DNA from: a bacterium
GTDB lineage: Bacteria; Patescibacteria; Dojkabacteria; JAKAPS01; JAJZLI01
Direction: 5' to 3'
Length of the DNA: 30,805 nt
Assembly: GCA_021846685.1 (NCBI GenBank)
Contig: JAJZWL010000008.1
Coordinates: 1 to 30,805 of the forward strand
The notes below the pieces were generated by a model. That model had not been told where the DNA came from and searched no databases. It saw only the letters and a list, made by a program, of their open reading frames with translations. The first letter of the stretch is position 1; every line of letters starts with the position of its first letter. Positions 14,183 through 23,820 of the stretch are shown piece after piece. The translations under genes were made by a program, and so were the position numbers.

Positions 14183-17100
14183 ATGAAATTTTTCAAAATA
14201 AATTTACAGAAAATTCTTATTTTATTATTATCATTTCTTATAATTGTTTTATATTTATTACTCTTTTTTATTAAAATTATTCATGCTGCTGCCCCAGCTT
14301 CAATTTCTTCTGTAGATTTAACAGCTACTACCTGTTCTAGTACTATTGCTAATGGAGTAACAGCTGCAAGGGCTGGGGATAGTATTACTATTAATGGATC
14401 TAATTTCACGACTACAACAGGAAGTGCAACTGTGAATGGTAGTACTTTTACTATTTCATCATGGTCAAACACTGCTATTACTGGGGTTATTTCTAATACA
14501 GGAACTCTCACTGGGAATATTGTTGTTACAGTGGGGCCTCATACTGCTACTTTTGCATTTACTCTTCTTCCTTGTATAATGAATCTTTCATCTACAACTT
14601 CTGGAGTAGGATCAAGTGTTACTATAAATGGTAACGAATTTGGATCTAGTCCTGGTACAGGGAATTATGATACATCTACCAATAATATAACTTTAAATGG
14701 AGTTGCTATTCCTACTGGAGATGTGACTTCTTGGTCAACTAGTGGTATTACTTTTACAGTACCTTCAGGGTCGACTTCTGGAAATGTTATAGTGACTGCA
14801 AGTTCTAGTGTATCAAATGCTGTGAATTTGAATATTGTTTCATATCCAAATTCACCAACATCATTAACTCAATCTACTACAGGAGGAAGTCTTGTTGCAA
14901 ATACCTATTATTACAAAGTGGCAGCATTAACAGCAAATGGAGAAACTCCTCTTTCTGCTGCTGTATCTATAGTTGTGACAGGTTCAACTTCTCAGAATAA
15001 AATATCATGGGATCCAGTAGTGGGTGCTGTATCATATGATGTATATAGAGGTATTGGATCTAGCACTATGATTCAATATATTAATACATCTAATACATAT
15101 CTTGTTGATAATGGATATTTAAGATGGCATAGGTACTCTACTAATTTTATTTCTCAAGAATTGCCTCAGGTTTTGTCTAGCGCTACATCAGTGATATATG
15201 ATGGATATGTATATGTGATGGGAGGATATAATGCCAGTAGTGGCACTTTATCTACAGTATATTATGCAGCCATTTCAAGCACTGGAGGAGTAGGCGCGTG
15301 GAGTACATCTACGAATCCATTACCTACAACAAATGCTAATGCTACATCAGTAGAGTATGGAGGATATGTATATGTGATGGGAGGAGCTAATAGTAGTGGC
15401 ACTTTCTCTACAGTATATTATGCACCTCTTTCAAGTACTGGAGGAGTGGGAGCATGGAGTACATCTACGAATCCATTGCCTCAGGTTTTGTCTAGCGCTA
15501 CATCAGTGATATATGATGGATATGTATATGTGATGGGAGGTGATGGCCCTGTATCTACAGTATACTATGCACCTCTTTCAAGTACTGGAGGAGTAGGAGC
15601 GTGGAGTACATCTACTAATCCATTGCCTCAGGTTTTGTCTAGCGCTACATCAGTGATATATGATGGATATGTATATGTGATGGGAGGTGATGGCAGTAGT
15701 GGCTCTTTATCTACAGTATACTATGCACCTCTTTCAAGTACTGGAGGAGTAGGAGCGTGGAGTACATCTACTAATTCATTGCCTCAAGTATTGTATAACG
15801 CTACATCAGTAGAGTATGGTGGATATGTATATGTGATGGGAGGATATAATGGTAGTAGCTCTTTATCTACGGTATATTATGCACCTCTTTCAAGTACTGG
15901 AGGAGTGGGAGCGTGGAGTACATCTACTAATTCATTGCCTCAAGTATTGTATAACGCTACATCAGTAGAGTATGGTGGATATGTATATGTGATGGGAGGA
16001 TATAATGGCAGTAGCTCTTTATCTACATTATACTATGCACCTATTTCAAGTACCGGAGGAGTAGGATCTTGGAGTACCTCGACTAATTCCTCTTTGTTGC
16101 AAACTTTAGATAATACTGTATCAGTGACATATGATGGATATATATATGTGATGGGAGGATATAATGGTAGTGCAAACTCAGCAGATGTATACTATGCATC
16201 CCTATCAATTAATGGGGGATTAGGAACTTGGAATACTTCTCCAAATAGTTTACCTCAAGTACTAAATGGTGCAACTGCAGTGACATATGATGGATATGTA
16301 TATGTGATGGGAGGATATAATGGATCCTCAGAGGTATCAACAGTATACTATGCATCTCTTTCAAGTACTGGAGGAGTAGGAGTGTGGAGTACATCTACAA
16401 ATTCATTACCTACAACAAATGCTAATCCTACATCAGTGACATATGATGGATATGTATATGTGATGGCAGGATATGATGGATCATATCTATCTACAGTATA
16501 CTATGCACCTCTTTCAAGCACTGGAGGAGTAGGAGCTTGGAGTACATCTTCGAATTCAATACCTCAAATATTATCTACAGCTACATCAGTGACATATGAT
16601 GGATATGTATATGTAATGGGAGGATATAACGGAACTACATGTCTATCTACAGTATACTATGCACCTCTTTCAAGCACTGGAGGAGTAGGAGCGTGGAGTA
16701 CATCTACGAATTCATTACCTCAACTTTCTAAAGGAGCAACTGCAGTAGAATATAGAGGATATGTATATGTAATTGGTGGGCAAAGTACGGCCAGTGCTTC
16801 TTATAGCGCTACAGTATATTATGCATCTCTTTCAAGCACTGGAGGTGTAGGAACGTGGAGTACCTCTTCGAACTCTTTACCAAACGCTATAGCAGGTGTA
16901 AGTAGTGTAGTATATGGAGGTTATGTATATATTATTGGTGGCTATGGATCTAATGCAGAGGTATCAACAGTATATTATGATTATATTAATTCACTATCGG
17001 GGGTAACATCAGCATATACTAATACTAATGAAAATATCATAAATTGGACTGCTGTTACAGGAGCAACTGAGTATAAAATATATAGGGGAACAAGTAGCGG

Positions 17101-19897
17101 TTCTGAAAATTTATATTTTACAGTTAAAAATGGAAGTCAAACATCATTCAACGACTCAGGGAATAGTCCTTCAGCTTCAGGCTCTCCTCCTACAAGTGGA
17201 GGAACTGCGCCTTCAATAGCCTCATCATCTACATCTCCTATTGGAGGATATCTTCCATACAATACGAATTATTATTATAAAGTGACAGCAATTACTTCTG
17301 CAGGCGAATCCCTGCCTTCAACTGAGGTAACTTTAATAACAGATGCCCCAATACCTGTTCCAACAGGCATTGGGGTTGTTAATAGTACTGTTGCGTCTTC
17401 TACTATAATTTCAGGAACTTGGATAAATTCTCAAAGTTTAACTGTAGGAGCTACAATATCCTCTCCTAATTCAACTGATACTTTGAATCTTTTAGTCGAA
17501 GTTGAACCAAACGGGACTGCTTTTACAAATTCTACTACAAATTTTGTGACATCAGGTGTGGGGGTATATAAAAGTTCGGCTTATTCATACTCTGGAACAG
17601 CAATTACTGGAAACCTTCTTATTACTGGGCTTTCTTCAAATACACAATATCATTGGCAAGTGGCAGTAATGGGTTTAGGTGGAACAAGTTCTTGGGTTGC
17701 CATGGGTGGTAATCCTGATTTTGGAGTAGACACAACAGGCCCATTATCTAATGGAATAAGTATGTTAGCTTGGTCATCTGCGCCAACATCGATTTTTTCG
17801 AATGGTTTTGAAAGTGGAACAATACTTACAAGTGCATCTCCTGCAGGAGCATGGACATCTGATGGAGGAAGTTCTCTTCCTTTAATTCAGAACAATATTC
17901 AAGGTCCAGTATTACAGGGTAATTATTCTGTAAATATGGCAACCTCTTCAGGTGGTACTAGCTATATTACTAATAATACTTTTAACACTTCATCAGCTCA
18001 GATAAGATTTTATGTTGATATACAAGCTGTATCATTTGCTGCCGTGGGAGACAGTATTACTCTTTTAAAAGTATCTAATTCTACTGGGGTAATAGGAAGT
18101 TTAAATTTATTAGATTCTTCTTCGGGAGTTGTCCTTGAAACGGTTAATAGTATAGGAGGAACTAGTGTAAATGGTAATACCTCAGTATTAGATAATCGAT
18201 GGAATTCTATTGTATTAGATATAACTGCATCCTCCACTGCCGGGAGTATGAATACATATTTGAATGGATCAGAACAGGGCTCATTAACTTCTCAGAATAC
18301 AGGATCAACAAATATTACGACTTTAAGTTTTGGTGCTGTTACTGATTCTACTTCAGACAGTATAAACATGAATATAGATAACATTAATGTCCAGAACACT
18401 GCAGGATTAACCCAACTTTCATATGATACAGCTACTGCTTATGAGTATACTACTCCATATTTCGAATTTTTAGGAGGATATGATATGGGTTCTGGAATTA
18501 ATAATTATGGTGTATATTTCGGTCAAAGTAGTACAGGATATCCTACTACTACTCAATCTACTCAAGGTTACTCATCTACAGCATTGAGTACAAATGGTAT
18601 GTATTATTTAAATGTAATACTCTATGATAATGTTGGAAATGCTTCTCCTGAAAATATTAATTTCGAATATAATTTTATGGCTCCTACTACAAGTGCAGTT
18701 CCTAATGCTCCAACTGCACTAGAGCAACTAGCTTCTAATGGCACTACAAAAATAGCAAATGGAAGTTGGACTTCAAGTGGGGTTTCAACGAATATTGTAT
18801 TTCAATTCTCAATGTCTTCTCCTAATAGCACTGATACCCTTACTCCTGAAATAGAAATAGAGCCAAATGGAACAGCATTTACAGGAACCCCTAACTATAC
18901 TGGAACTGCAGTATCTTACTCTGGAACAGCAGTAACCGGAATAGTGGATGTAACAGGATTATCTAATTGTGCGGGATATCATTGGCAAGCATTTGTAAAA
19001 AATTCCAGTGGTTTGTCAAATCCTGTAGTTTTTAATTCTACAAACCCAAATTTTTCAGTTTCTAACAGTGCTCCAACGGCAGGGACTGTGTATGATGGAA
19101 ATGTAAATGGTACAGAAATCTCTTCTACTGAATCAATATCTACCATAGATGCAAATTGGACAGGATTTTCTGATACATGCTCTGGGCTTGCTGCTACCCC
19201 TTATGAAGTAGGAATTGGAACTACTTCTGGTGGGGACAACATTTATGCATTTTCATCAAATGGAATAGTTTTGAATAATCCATCTCCATATAATACAGTA
19301 TCAATAACCTCACTACCTTTACAGACTGGAGAAACTTACTATATTACAGTAATTGCAACAAATAACGCAGGGTTAACTACTAGTGTAACCTCACCAGGGC
19401 AATCAGTAATGCCTACTTTGTCATTTAGTATAAATTCTACGAATGTTAATCTTGGTAATTGGAATTCCACAAACTCATATACAACAACTAATACAACAAC
19501 TCTTTCAGTATTAACAAATGCTTATAATGGATACTCTGTGTTAGCATATGAATCTAATTTAATGACTTCTGCAGGAGGGAATACTATTCCTAATTTTTCA
19601 GCAGGAAGTTATGCTTCTCCTGCAGCATGGAGTTCAGGAGAATATGGATTTGGTTATACATCTTCTGCTACAAACATAAATGGAGTAAATTTATTTTCAA
19701 ATGGCACTTTATATGCTCCATTTTCTTTAACAGGGCCAGGAGATACGGTTGCTCAAAATCAGACTAACATAACTGGAGCAAATTATTCCTCTACTCCTAC
19801 TAGTTATACAATAACTTATAAGGCTGCTGTTTCTTCAGGTCAGCCTGCAGGTCAATATCAAACAAATATTATATATACAATAGTCTCCTCTTTCTAA
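14183..19897 (+). CDS. Giant modular surface protein with Kelch-type propeller repeats
   Basis: 1904 residues, first gene of a five-gene operon. A signal sequence (1-36, ending IIHAAA) is followed by two IPT/TIG-like Ig domains (about 38-220, with GDSITINGSNF and GSSVTINGNEFG), an Fn3-like domain (222-320, with ISWDPVVGAVSYDVYRG), and 12 Kelch-like blades (327-940). Then a second Fn3-like domain (943-1053), a WQVAV-type module (1053-1188), a LamG-like domain (1195-1409), a duplicate of the WQVAV module (1503-1630), another Fn3-like domain (1630-1743), and a C-terminal domain (1744-1904) shared with the 20831 gene. Ser, Thr, Gly and Asn dominate, so its codons are less AT-rich than its neighbours'. 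No LPxTG or C-terminal helix is present, so anchoring must be non-covalent, probably by the next gene's product. Adhesion to another cell or a surface is inferred. Confidence 0.88.
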   Translation: MKFFKINLQKILILLLSFLIIVLYLLLFFIKIIHAAAPASISSVDLTATTCSSTIANGVTAARAGDSITINGSNFTTTTGSATVNGSTFTISSWSNTAITGVISNTGTLTGNIVVTVGPHTATFAFTLLPCIMNLSSTTSGVGSSVTINGNEFGSSPGTGNYDTSTNNITLNGVAIPTGDVTSWSTSGITFTVPSGSTSGNVIVTASSSVSNAVNLNIVSYPNSPTSLTQSTTGGSLVANTYYYKVAALTANGETPLSAAVSIVVTGSTSQNKISWDPVVGAVSYDVYRGIGSSTMIQYINTSNTYLVDNGYLRWHRYSTNFISQELPQVLSSATSVIYDGYVYVMGGYNASSGTLSTVYYAAISSTGGVGAWSTSTNPLPTTNANATSVEYGGYVYVMGGANSSGTFSTVYYAPLSSTGGVGAWSTSTNPLPQVLSSATSVIYDGYVYVMGGDGPVSTVYYAPLSSTGGVGAWSTSTNPLPQVLSSATSVIYDGYVYVMGGDGSSGSLSTVYYAPLSSTGGVGAWSTSTNSLPQVLYNATSVEYGGYVYVMGGYNGSSSLSTVYYAPLSSTGGVGAWSTSTNSLPQVLYNATSVEYGGYVYVMGGYNGSSSLSTLYYAPISSTGGVGSWSTSTNSSLLQTLDNTVSVTYDGYIYVMGGYNGSANSADVYYASLSINGGLGTWNTSPNSLPQVLNGATAVTYDGYVYVMGGYNGSSEVSTVYYASLSSTGGVGVWSTSTNSLPTTNANPTSVTYDGYVYVMAGYDGSYLSTVYYAPLSSTGGVGAWSTSSNSIPQILSTATSVTYDGYVYVMGGYNGTTCLSTVYYAPLSSTGGVGAWSTSTNSLPQLSKGATAVEYRGYVYVIGGQSTASASYSATVYYASLSSTGGVGTWSTSSNSLPNAIAGVSSVVYGGYVYIIGGYGSNAEVSTVYYDYINSLSGVTSAYTNTNENIINWTAVTGATEYKIYRGTSSGSENLYFTVKNGSQTSFNDSGNSPSASGSPPTSGGTAPSIASSSTSPIGGYLPYNTNYYYKVTAITSAGESLPSTEVTLITDAPIPVPTGIGVVNSTVASSTIISGTWINSQSLTVGATISSPNSTDTLNLLVEVEPNGTAFTNSTTNFVTSGVGVYKSSAYSYSGTAITGNLLITGLSSNTQYHWQVAVMGLGGTSSWVAMGGNPDFGVDTTGPLSNGISMLAWSSAPTSIFSNGFESGTILTSASPAGAWTSDGGSSLPLIQNNIQGPVLQGNYSVNMATSSGGTSYITNNTFNTSSAQIRFYVDIQAVSFAAVGDSITLLKVSNSTGVIGSLNLLDSSSGVVLETVNSIGGTSVNGNTSVLDNRWNSIVLDITASSTAGSMNTYLNGSEQGSLTSQNTGSTNITTLSFGAVTDSTSDSINMNIDNINVQNTAGLTQLSYDTATAYEYTTPYFEFLGGYDMGSGINNYGVYFGQSSTGYPTTTQSTQGYSSTALSTNGMYYLNVILYDNVGNASPENINFEYNFMAPTTSAVPNAPTALEQLASNGTTKIANGSWTSSGVSTNIVFQFSMSSPNSTDTLTPEIEIEPNGTAFTGTPNYTGTAVSYSGTAVTGIVDVTGLSNCAGYHWQAFVKNSSGLSNPVVFNSTNPNFSVSNSAPTAGTVYDGNVNGTEISSTESISTIDANWTGFSDTCSGLAATPYEVGIGTTSGGDNIYAFSSNGIVLNNPSPYNTVSITSLPLQTGETYYITVIATNNAGLTTSVTSPGQSVMPTLSFSINSTNVNLGNWNSTNSYTTTNTTTLSVLTNAYNGYSVLAYESNLMTSAGGNTIPNFSAGSYASPAAWSSGEYGFGYTSSATNINGVNLFSNGTLYAPFSLTGPGDTVAQNQTNITGANYSSTPTSYTITYKAAVSSGQPAGQYQTNIIYTIVSSF
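15161..17002 (+). repeat. Twelve tandem Kelch-type repeats of about 147-162 bp
   Basis: Unit starts: 15161, 15320, 15476, 15623, 15779, 15935, 16094, 16250, 16406, 16559, 16715, 16877 (the last is short). Consensus pieces are LPQVL..ATSV.YDGYVYVMGGY, STVYYAPLSSTGGVGAW and STSTNS. Units 1, 3 and 4 and units 5 and 6 are nearly identical in DNA, while 7, 11 and 12 have diverged. Each unit has the GYVYVMGG strand of a Kelch blade, so 12 units could fold as two six-bladed propellers. The near-identity implies recent duplication and unstable copy number. Confidence 0.9.
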
Positions 19898-19898
19898 T

Positions 19899-20831
19899 AT
19901 GAAAAAAATTTATGTCTCTTTATTATTGATATTGATATTTAGTTTCTTTTTTTCAAGAAATATATATGCCAAAACTTATTCACTAAGTATATATCCATCA
20001 CTAAATAAGGTGAATCTTAATAGAGGTGATAATTATAAATATTATATTAATATATATAATAGTGAGAAAGTACCAATTGCACTAAAAGTATATGCTCAAA
20101 ATTTTGGGGTTAGTGGTTTAAGTGGAAATGTAAGTTTTATAGAAGATAAATCAAAATTACAATCAGCTTCTTGGTTTAAATTAAAAAATACATCTATTAT
20201 TCTATATCCCCAAGAAACATTAAGATATGGAGTTAATATTGTAGTTCCAAAAAATGCTTATCCAGGAGGACATTATGTTTCAGTTTTTTTTCAAAAGGTA
20301 AATAGTATAAAAAGTAATCCTAGTGTGGGTGTAATTCCAAGAATTGGGTCACTTTTTTTCATAACAATAGGCGGAAATCTATATTATAATGCAAAAATTC
20401 AAAAAAATGAGATTAAAACTAATATTTTTCATATAGGAAAAACATATTTCCCATTTTTCAAAATGAGTAACTTCTCAGTTTTAACGGAAGTTAAGAATTT
20501 GAGTAATGATTATATTACTGAGAAAGGTCAAGTATATATTAATAATTCATTTGATATTAAAAAAGTATTATCTGTTATACCCTCTCATATACTTTTACAA
20601 AAAGAAGTAAGAGATTTTAATTCTAGTATAAAAAATAGTCTCAGTTTAGGTAATTATAAAATATATACATCTATTAATTATGGTTATAATGAAAAAGTTA
20701 TATATTCAAAAAATATTGTAGTAATCCCTATTTATATAATATTGTTGACAATTATGTCATTATTATTTATTCTATATATGTTAACAATAGAATTTGTTAT
20801 GTTTATTTTTGTGAGAAGTTTATATATATAA
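19899..20831 (+). CDS. DUF916-like membrane-anchored surface protein (first copy)
   Basis: 310 residues. Signal peptide 1-24 (ending IYAK). Domain 1 (about 26-140) has the layout of DUF916/WxLIP Ig-like domains: YSLSIYPSLNKVNLNRGDNYKYYINIYN, a SWFKLKNTSIILYPQETLRYGVNIVVPKNAYPGGHYVSVFFQ block typical of the 'edge strand plus P-x-G-x-Y' pattern, then domain 2 (about 150-265). A C-terminal transmembrane helix (about 272-300) is followed by a very short tail. In Firmicutes such proteins bind both peptidoglycan and a WxL-domain partner. ATG follows the giant gene's stop by 1 nt, and its own stop overlaps the next ATG (TAATG), so all three are translationally coupled. Identification is by pattern and context. 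Confidence 0.75.
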   Translation: MKKIYVSLLLILIFSFFFSRNIYAKTYSLSIYPSLNKVNLNRGDNYKYYINIYNSEKVPIALKVYAQNFGVSGLSGNVSFIEDKSKLQSASWFKLKNTSIILYPQETLRYGVNIVVPKNAYPGGHYVSVFFQKVNSIKSNPSVGVIPRIGSLFFITIGGNLYYNAKIQKNEIKTNIFHIGKTYFPFFKMSNFSVLTEVKNLSNDYITEKGQVYINNSFDIKKVLSVIPSHILLQKEVRDFNSSIKNSLSLGNYKIYTSINYGYNEKVIYSKNIVVIPIYIILLTIMSLLFILYMLTIEFVMFIFVRSLYI

Positions 20832-21871
20832 TGAGAATAAAAAAATTTAATCGATTTTTGTCTTTTTTGGTGATATTTTCTTTAATTTCTGTATCATCTA
20901 TTCAAACAATTAATGCAGCAAGTATAACGATGACTCATGCATCGCTAACTTTATCAAATTCTAATCCAGGAACTTCTGCAAATGAAACATTATCTTGGGA
21001 TCCTTCAAATACAACTTCAACAATTAGTACAATTTTAGTTCAATATGCAACTACTGCTACGGGGACTACTATTCCTTCAGGACTCTCAATGGGATCAACA
21101 CCAACAGTTTCTGTTACAGGATTTGGTTCTGCTACTGCAACTGGGGCATATGATTCTTCCACTGGAGTATTAACAGTTACTCTTTCAGCTGCAACTGCTC
21201 CTACTTCTCCGAGCACATTAACTATTGATGCAGTCACAAATCCCTCTGCAGGAGTATTCTATACTCAAGTATCAACTGAAACTTCAACTCCTACTTTAGT
21301 TGATTATGGAGTTATGGAAACACAAACTGTCACTCAAGTTTCTGTTACAGGAACAATGGATCCTTCTTTGTCATTTTCAGTTACAGGTGTTGCATCTGGG
21401 ACATCTACATCTACTACTGGAGGTGAGAATGCTACTACTGTATCTACAACGGCAACTACAATTCCTTTTGGTCATTTTAACGTGACAAGTACAAATGTCG
21501 CAGCCCAAGAAATTACTACATCAACTAATGCTAATTATGGATATACAGTAACATTGCAAGAAAATCAATTATTAACTGATACTGGAGGTGCCACTATTCC
21601 TGCTGTATCTGCGGGTTCTTGGACTACCAATACTACTACTGGTTTTGGAGTAAATACTACTGGAGGACAAGCCAATACAACTTTATTTACATCAAGTTCT
21701 ACCTATGAACCTATTCCAAATTCTGGGTCTACTCCTGTAACATTAGCTTCAAGCTCATCTGCTGCTGCATCAGCTTCTGAGTATGTAAACTTTCAATTAG
21801 GGGTAACAGCTTCTCAACCTGCTGGAACTTATACTAATCAACTTGATTACGTTGTTACTCCTACATACTAA
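20831..21871 (+). CDS. Secreted WxL-like cargo protein
   Basis: 346 residues, Thr/Ser/Ala-rich. Signal peptide 1-30 (ending INAAS). An N-terminal beta-rich domain (30-175) is followed by a C-terminal domain (about 178-346) beginning DPSLSFSVTGVASG. This shares its ground plan with the last 160 residues of the giant protein: PSLSFS / PTLSFS; TNANYGYTVTLQENQLLTDTGG against TNAYNGYSVLAYESNLMTSAGG; TIPAVSAGSW against TIPNFSAGSY; and the ending SQPAGTYTNQLDYVV against GQPAGQYQTNIIYTI. The closing strand sits where WxL proteins carry their second motif, but no W-x-L is present. It has no membrane anchor of its own. A DUF916-like gene follows 67 nt later. Confidence 0.8.
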   Translation: MRIKKFNRFLSFLVIFSLISVSSIQTINAASITMTHASLTLSNSNPGTSANETLSWDPSNTTSTISTILVQYATTATGTTIPSGLSMGSTPTVSVTGFGSATATGAYDSSTGVLTVTLSAATAPTSPSTLTIDAVTNPSAGVFYTQVSTETSTPTLVDYGVMETQTVTQVSVTGTMDPSLSFSVTGVASGTSTSTTGGENATTVSTTATTIPFGHFNVTSTNVAAQEITTSTNANYGYTVTLQENQLLTDTGGATIPAVSAGSWTTNTTTGFGVNTTGGQANTTLFTSSSTYEPIPNSGSTPVTLASSSSAAASASEYVNFQLGVTASQPAGTYTNQLDYVVTPTY

Positions 21872-21938
21872 GTAATTGTATTTATCTAAATTTACTGCTA
21901 TCATCTTCATTATCAGTAAGTTTATATTATCGTATTAA

Positions 21939-22865
21939 ATGAAAAAATTAATTAGCTTTATTGTATTTTTTTCTGTATTACTTATAACTTCTTCTGCTGT
22001 ATATGCTAAAGGTGTTTCATCTCAAAATTTGGGAATGATTATTTCTCCTCCAGTATTTTCAAATATTACTGCAAATCCGGGAAGTACTGTTTCAAATGTC
22101 ATAAAAGTATATAATACTTCTCCCAATCCACTTTCTGTTTTAATGCAAGTTGATAATTATACAGCAGTAGGGTATAAAGGTGCTGTTAAATTAGAAAGTC
22201 CTTCTACTTCAACAGCATATTCACTTGCCAGTTGGACGACAGTATCTCCTACGAATTTAACAATACTTCCTAATTCATATAAATATGTTCATTTTGTAAT
22301 TAATGTACCTATTAATGCTCAACCAGGATCCAGATTTGCTTCAATTGTTGCTTTTGCATCTGGATCAAATTCTTCTGGTTCTAGTCAAATAGGAACTAAA
22401 ATAGGGTCATTAATACTTTTAACTGTATCTGGAAATGCCAAAGTTTCCGCAATTATATCAAGTTTTAAAACCAATAGTACTTTAATTCAAAGTGGAAATA
22501 TAAATTTTTTGCAAAAAATTAAAGATACTGGGAATGTAACACTTAAACCTACTGGTAAAATTATCATAACTAATATGTTTGGATCTAGAGTGGCTAGTAT
22601 TCCAATTCAACAGAAAGATATAATTCCTGGAGCTATTAGGCAGACTGAAGAAGAGTATAATGTTGGAGGATTATTTGGATACTATACTGCATCTCTTATT
22701 GTTAATTATAATAGCGAAGGGAAAGGGGGTAATATTTTTGCAACAACTGGGTTTTATGTTATTCCTGTTGGCGAAATCATAATAATACTTATAATTTTAA
22801 TTCTTATTTATATATTTAGAGGAAATATAAAAAGGGCATATAAAGGATTTTTTTCTAAGAGTTGA
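21939..22865 (+). CDS. DUF916-like membrane-anchored surface protein (second copy)
   Basis: 308 residues with the same plan as the 19899 gene. Signal peptide 1-24 (ending VYAK), Ig-like domain with MIISPPVFSNITANPGSTVSNVIKVYNTSPNPLSV, SLASWTTVSPTNLTILPNSYKYVHFVINVPINAQPGSRFASIVAF, then a second domain (KIGSLILLTVSG to about 270), one transmembrane helix (about 279-297) and a basic tail RGNIKRAYKGFFSKS. Both copies share the GSxxxLxxxGN segment between domains (IGSLFFITIGGN and IGSLILLTVSGN) and the PxNAxPGxxxxS block. They are diverged paralogues. Expected to bind the 20831 product and the cell wall, by analogy with WxLIP proteins of Firmicutes. It ends at TGA. Confidence 0.8.
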   Translation: MKKLISFIVFFSVLLITSSAVYAKGVSSQNLGMIISPPVFSNITANPGSTVSNVIKVYNTSPNPLSVLMQVDNYTAVGYKGAVKLESPSTSTAYSLASWTTVSPTNLTILPNSYKYVHFVINVPINAQPGSRFASIVAFASGSNSSGSSQIGTKIGSLILLTVSGNAKVSAIISSFKTNSTLIQSGNINFLQKIKDTGNVTLKPTGKIIITNMFGSRVASIPIQQKDIIPGAIRQTEEEYNVGGLFGYYTASLIVNYNSEGKGGNIFATTGFYVIPVGEIIIILIILILIYIFRGNIKRAYKGFFSKS

Positions 22866-22872
22866 TTAAATA

Positions 22873-23775
22873 ATGAGAAAGACTATTATTTTTATAAGTA
22901 TATTTTTTACTCTATTGTTTCTATGGACTCATAAAATAAATGCAGCAACTTCTTATTATAATATTTCAGTATCAGGCACAATTTCATCTACAAAGGTATC
23001 TTTTTCGGGATTTTCTCCTCCATCTTCTTTAATATATATAACTGAACATGGGTCTATTCTAGGTACAACTATATCGAATTCTCTAGGAAATTTTAATTAT
23101 TCTATAGTAAATATAAATCCTGGAATACATGAATATTCTATATATTTTGAAAGTCAAAATGGCCAACATTCTAATCCACTTGATATATTTGATAATATTC
23201 AAATACATCTTAACAATATAATATCTAATATAAATTTATCTCCAACTATATCCTTAATAAAAAAATCACAAGGAGCATATGTTTCTGGTTATGCATTCCC
23301 AAATTCAAATCTAGAATTATTTGTTAATGGTGTTCAAAAATATTTGGTGAATGTATCAAAGACCGGATATTGGAGTGACACTATTCTGTACAGTAATCTT
23401 ATTCCTGGAAAGTATAATATATCTGCATTAGATATAACTCAGTCTGGTGTAATATCTAACCTCTCTATATCTATAGGTTTTTCAATATTAATAGTGAAAA
23501 ATAGTACTAATCATGCTCCTGTACACCATGATGTAATTATTTCTAATATACATAATACTCATAGTAATAATAATATAATAAAAAAAAACCCACCTATAAT
23601 TATAAATCATACAAAAATTTTACCTAATATTCTAAAAAATACTCCAATATTGAATAAATTATTATCTACTTCTAAAAATAAAAAAATTAAAAGTTTTGTA
23701 ATCAATACAGTAAAAGCAGGAGTTTTAATAGTTTCTTTATACTCTATATTATTTATTCTTATTTTTCTAATATAA
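22873..23775 (+). CDS. Membrane-anchored Ig-like surface protein
   Basis: 300 residues, last gene of the surface operon, 7 nt after the second DUF916-like gene. Signal peptide 1-25 (ending INAA). Two Ig-like beta domains follow: 26-107 (STKVSFSGFSPPSSLIYITEHG, NFNYSIVNINPGIHEYSIYFE) and about 118-205 (GAYVSGYAFPNSNLELFVNGVQ, GYWSDTILYSNLIPGKYNISALD). Each reads like the 'G-x-a-x-P-x-a-x-V-x-l' fold seen in Ig-like surface domains of many bacteria. A His/Asn-rich linker (about 212-250) leads to a C-terminal transmembrane helix (about 276-299). No catalytic motif. Probably a scaffold or stalk partner of the preceding proteins. Confidence 0.75.
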   Translation: MRKTIIFISIFFTLLFLWTHKINAATSYYNISVSGTISSTKVSFSGFSPPSSLIYITEHGSILGTTISNSLGNFNYSIVNINPGIHEYSIYFESQNGQHSNPLDIFDNIQIHLNNIISNINLSPTISLIKKSQGAYVSGYAFPNSNLELFVNGVQKYLVNVSKTGYWSDTILYSNLIPGKYNISALDITQSGVISNLSISIGFSILIVKNSTNHAPVHHDVIISNIHNTHSNNNIIKKNPPIIINHTKILPNILKNTPILNKLLSTSKNKKIKSFVINTVKAGVLIVSLYSILFILIFLI

Positions 23776-23784
23776 GTTTTTTTT
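23758..23784 (+). terminator. Possible Rho-independent terminator of the surface operon
   Basis: CTTAT (23758-23762) pairs with ATAAG (23772-23776), directly followed by eight T (23777-23784). The stem is short and AT-only, and overlaps the stop codon of the 22873 gene, so it is weak, but the T-run and position at the operon's end fit. Confidence 0.45.
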
Positions 23785-23791
23785 ATAAAGA

Positions 23792-23820
23792 TTGAGGCCT
23801 ATAGAGTTCTATGATATAAT
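23792..23820 (+). promoter_or_regulatory. Promoter of the small membrane protein gene at 23871
   Basis: TTGAGG at 23792-23797 and TATAAT at 23815-23820, spacer 17 bp. Predicted start near 23827, leader about 44 nt carrying a consensus Shine-Dalgarno AAGGAG (23858-23863), 7 nt before ATG 23871. Confidence 0.7.

Noticed and set aside
15161..17002. CRISPR-like array, from the regular repetition
   Set aside because: The units are about 150 bp, in frame and translated as Kelch-type blades within one open reading frame; there are no short repeats with unique spacers.
21040..21237. Minus-strand 65-residue frame inside the 20831 gene (and similar frames inside the giant gene)
   Set aside because: Repetitive Thr/Ser coding DNA gives long Val/Glu-rich antisense frames; no start signals support them.
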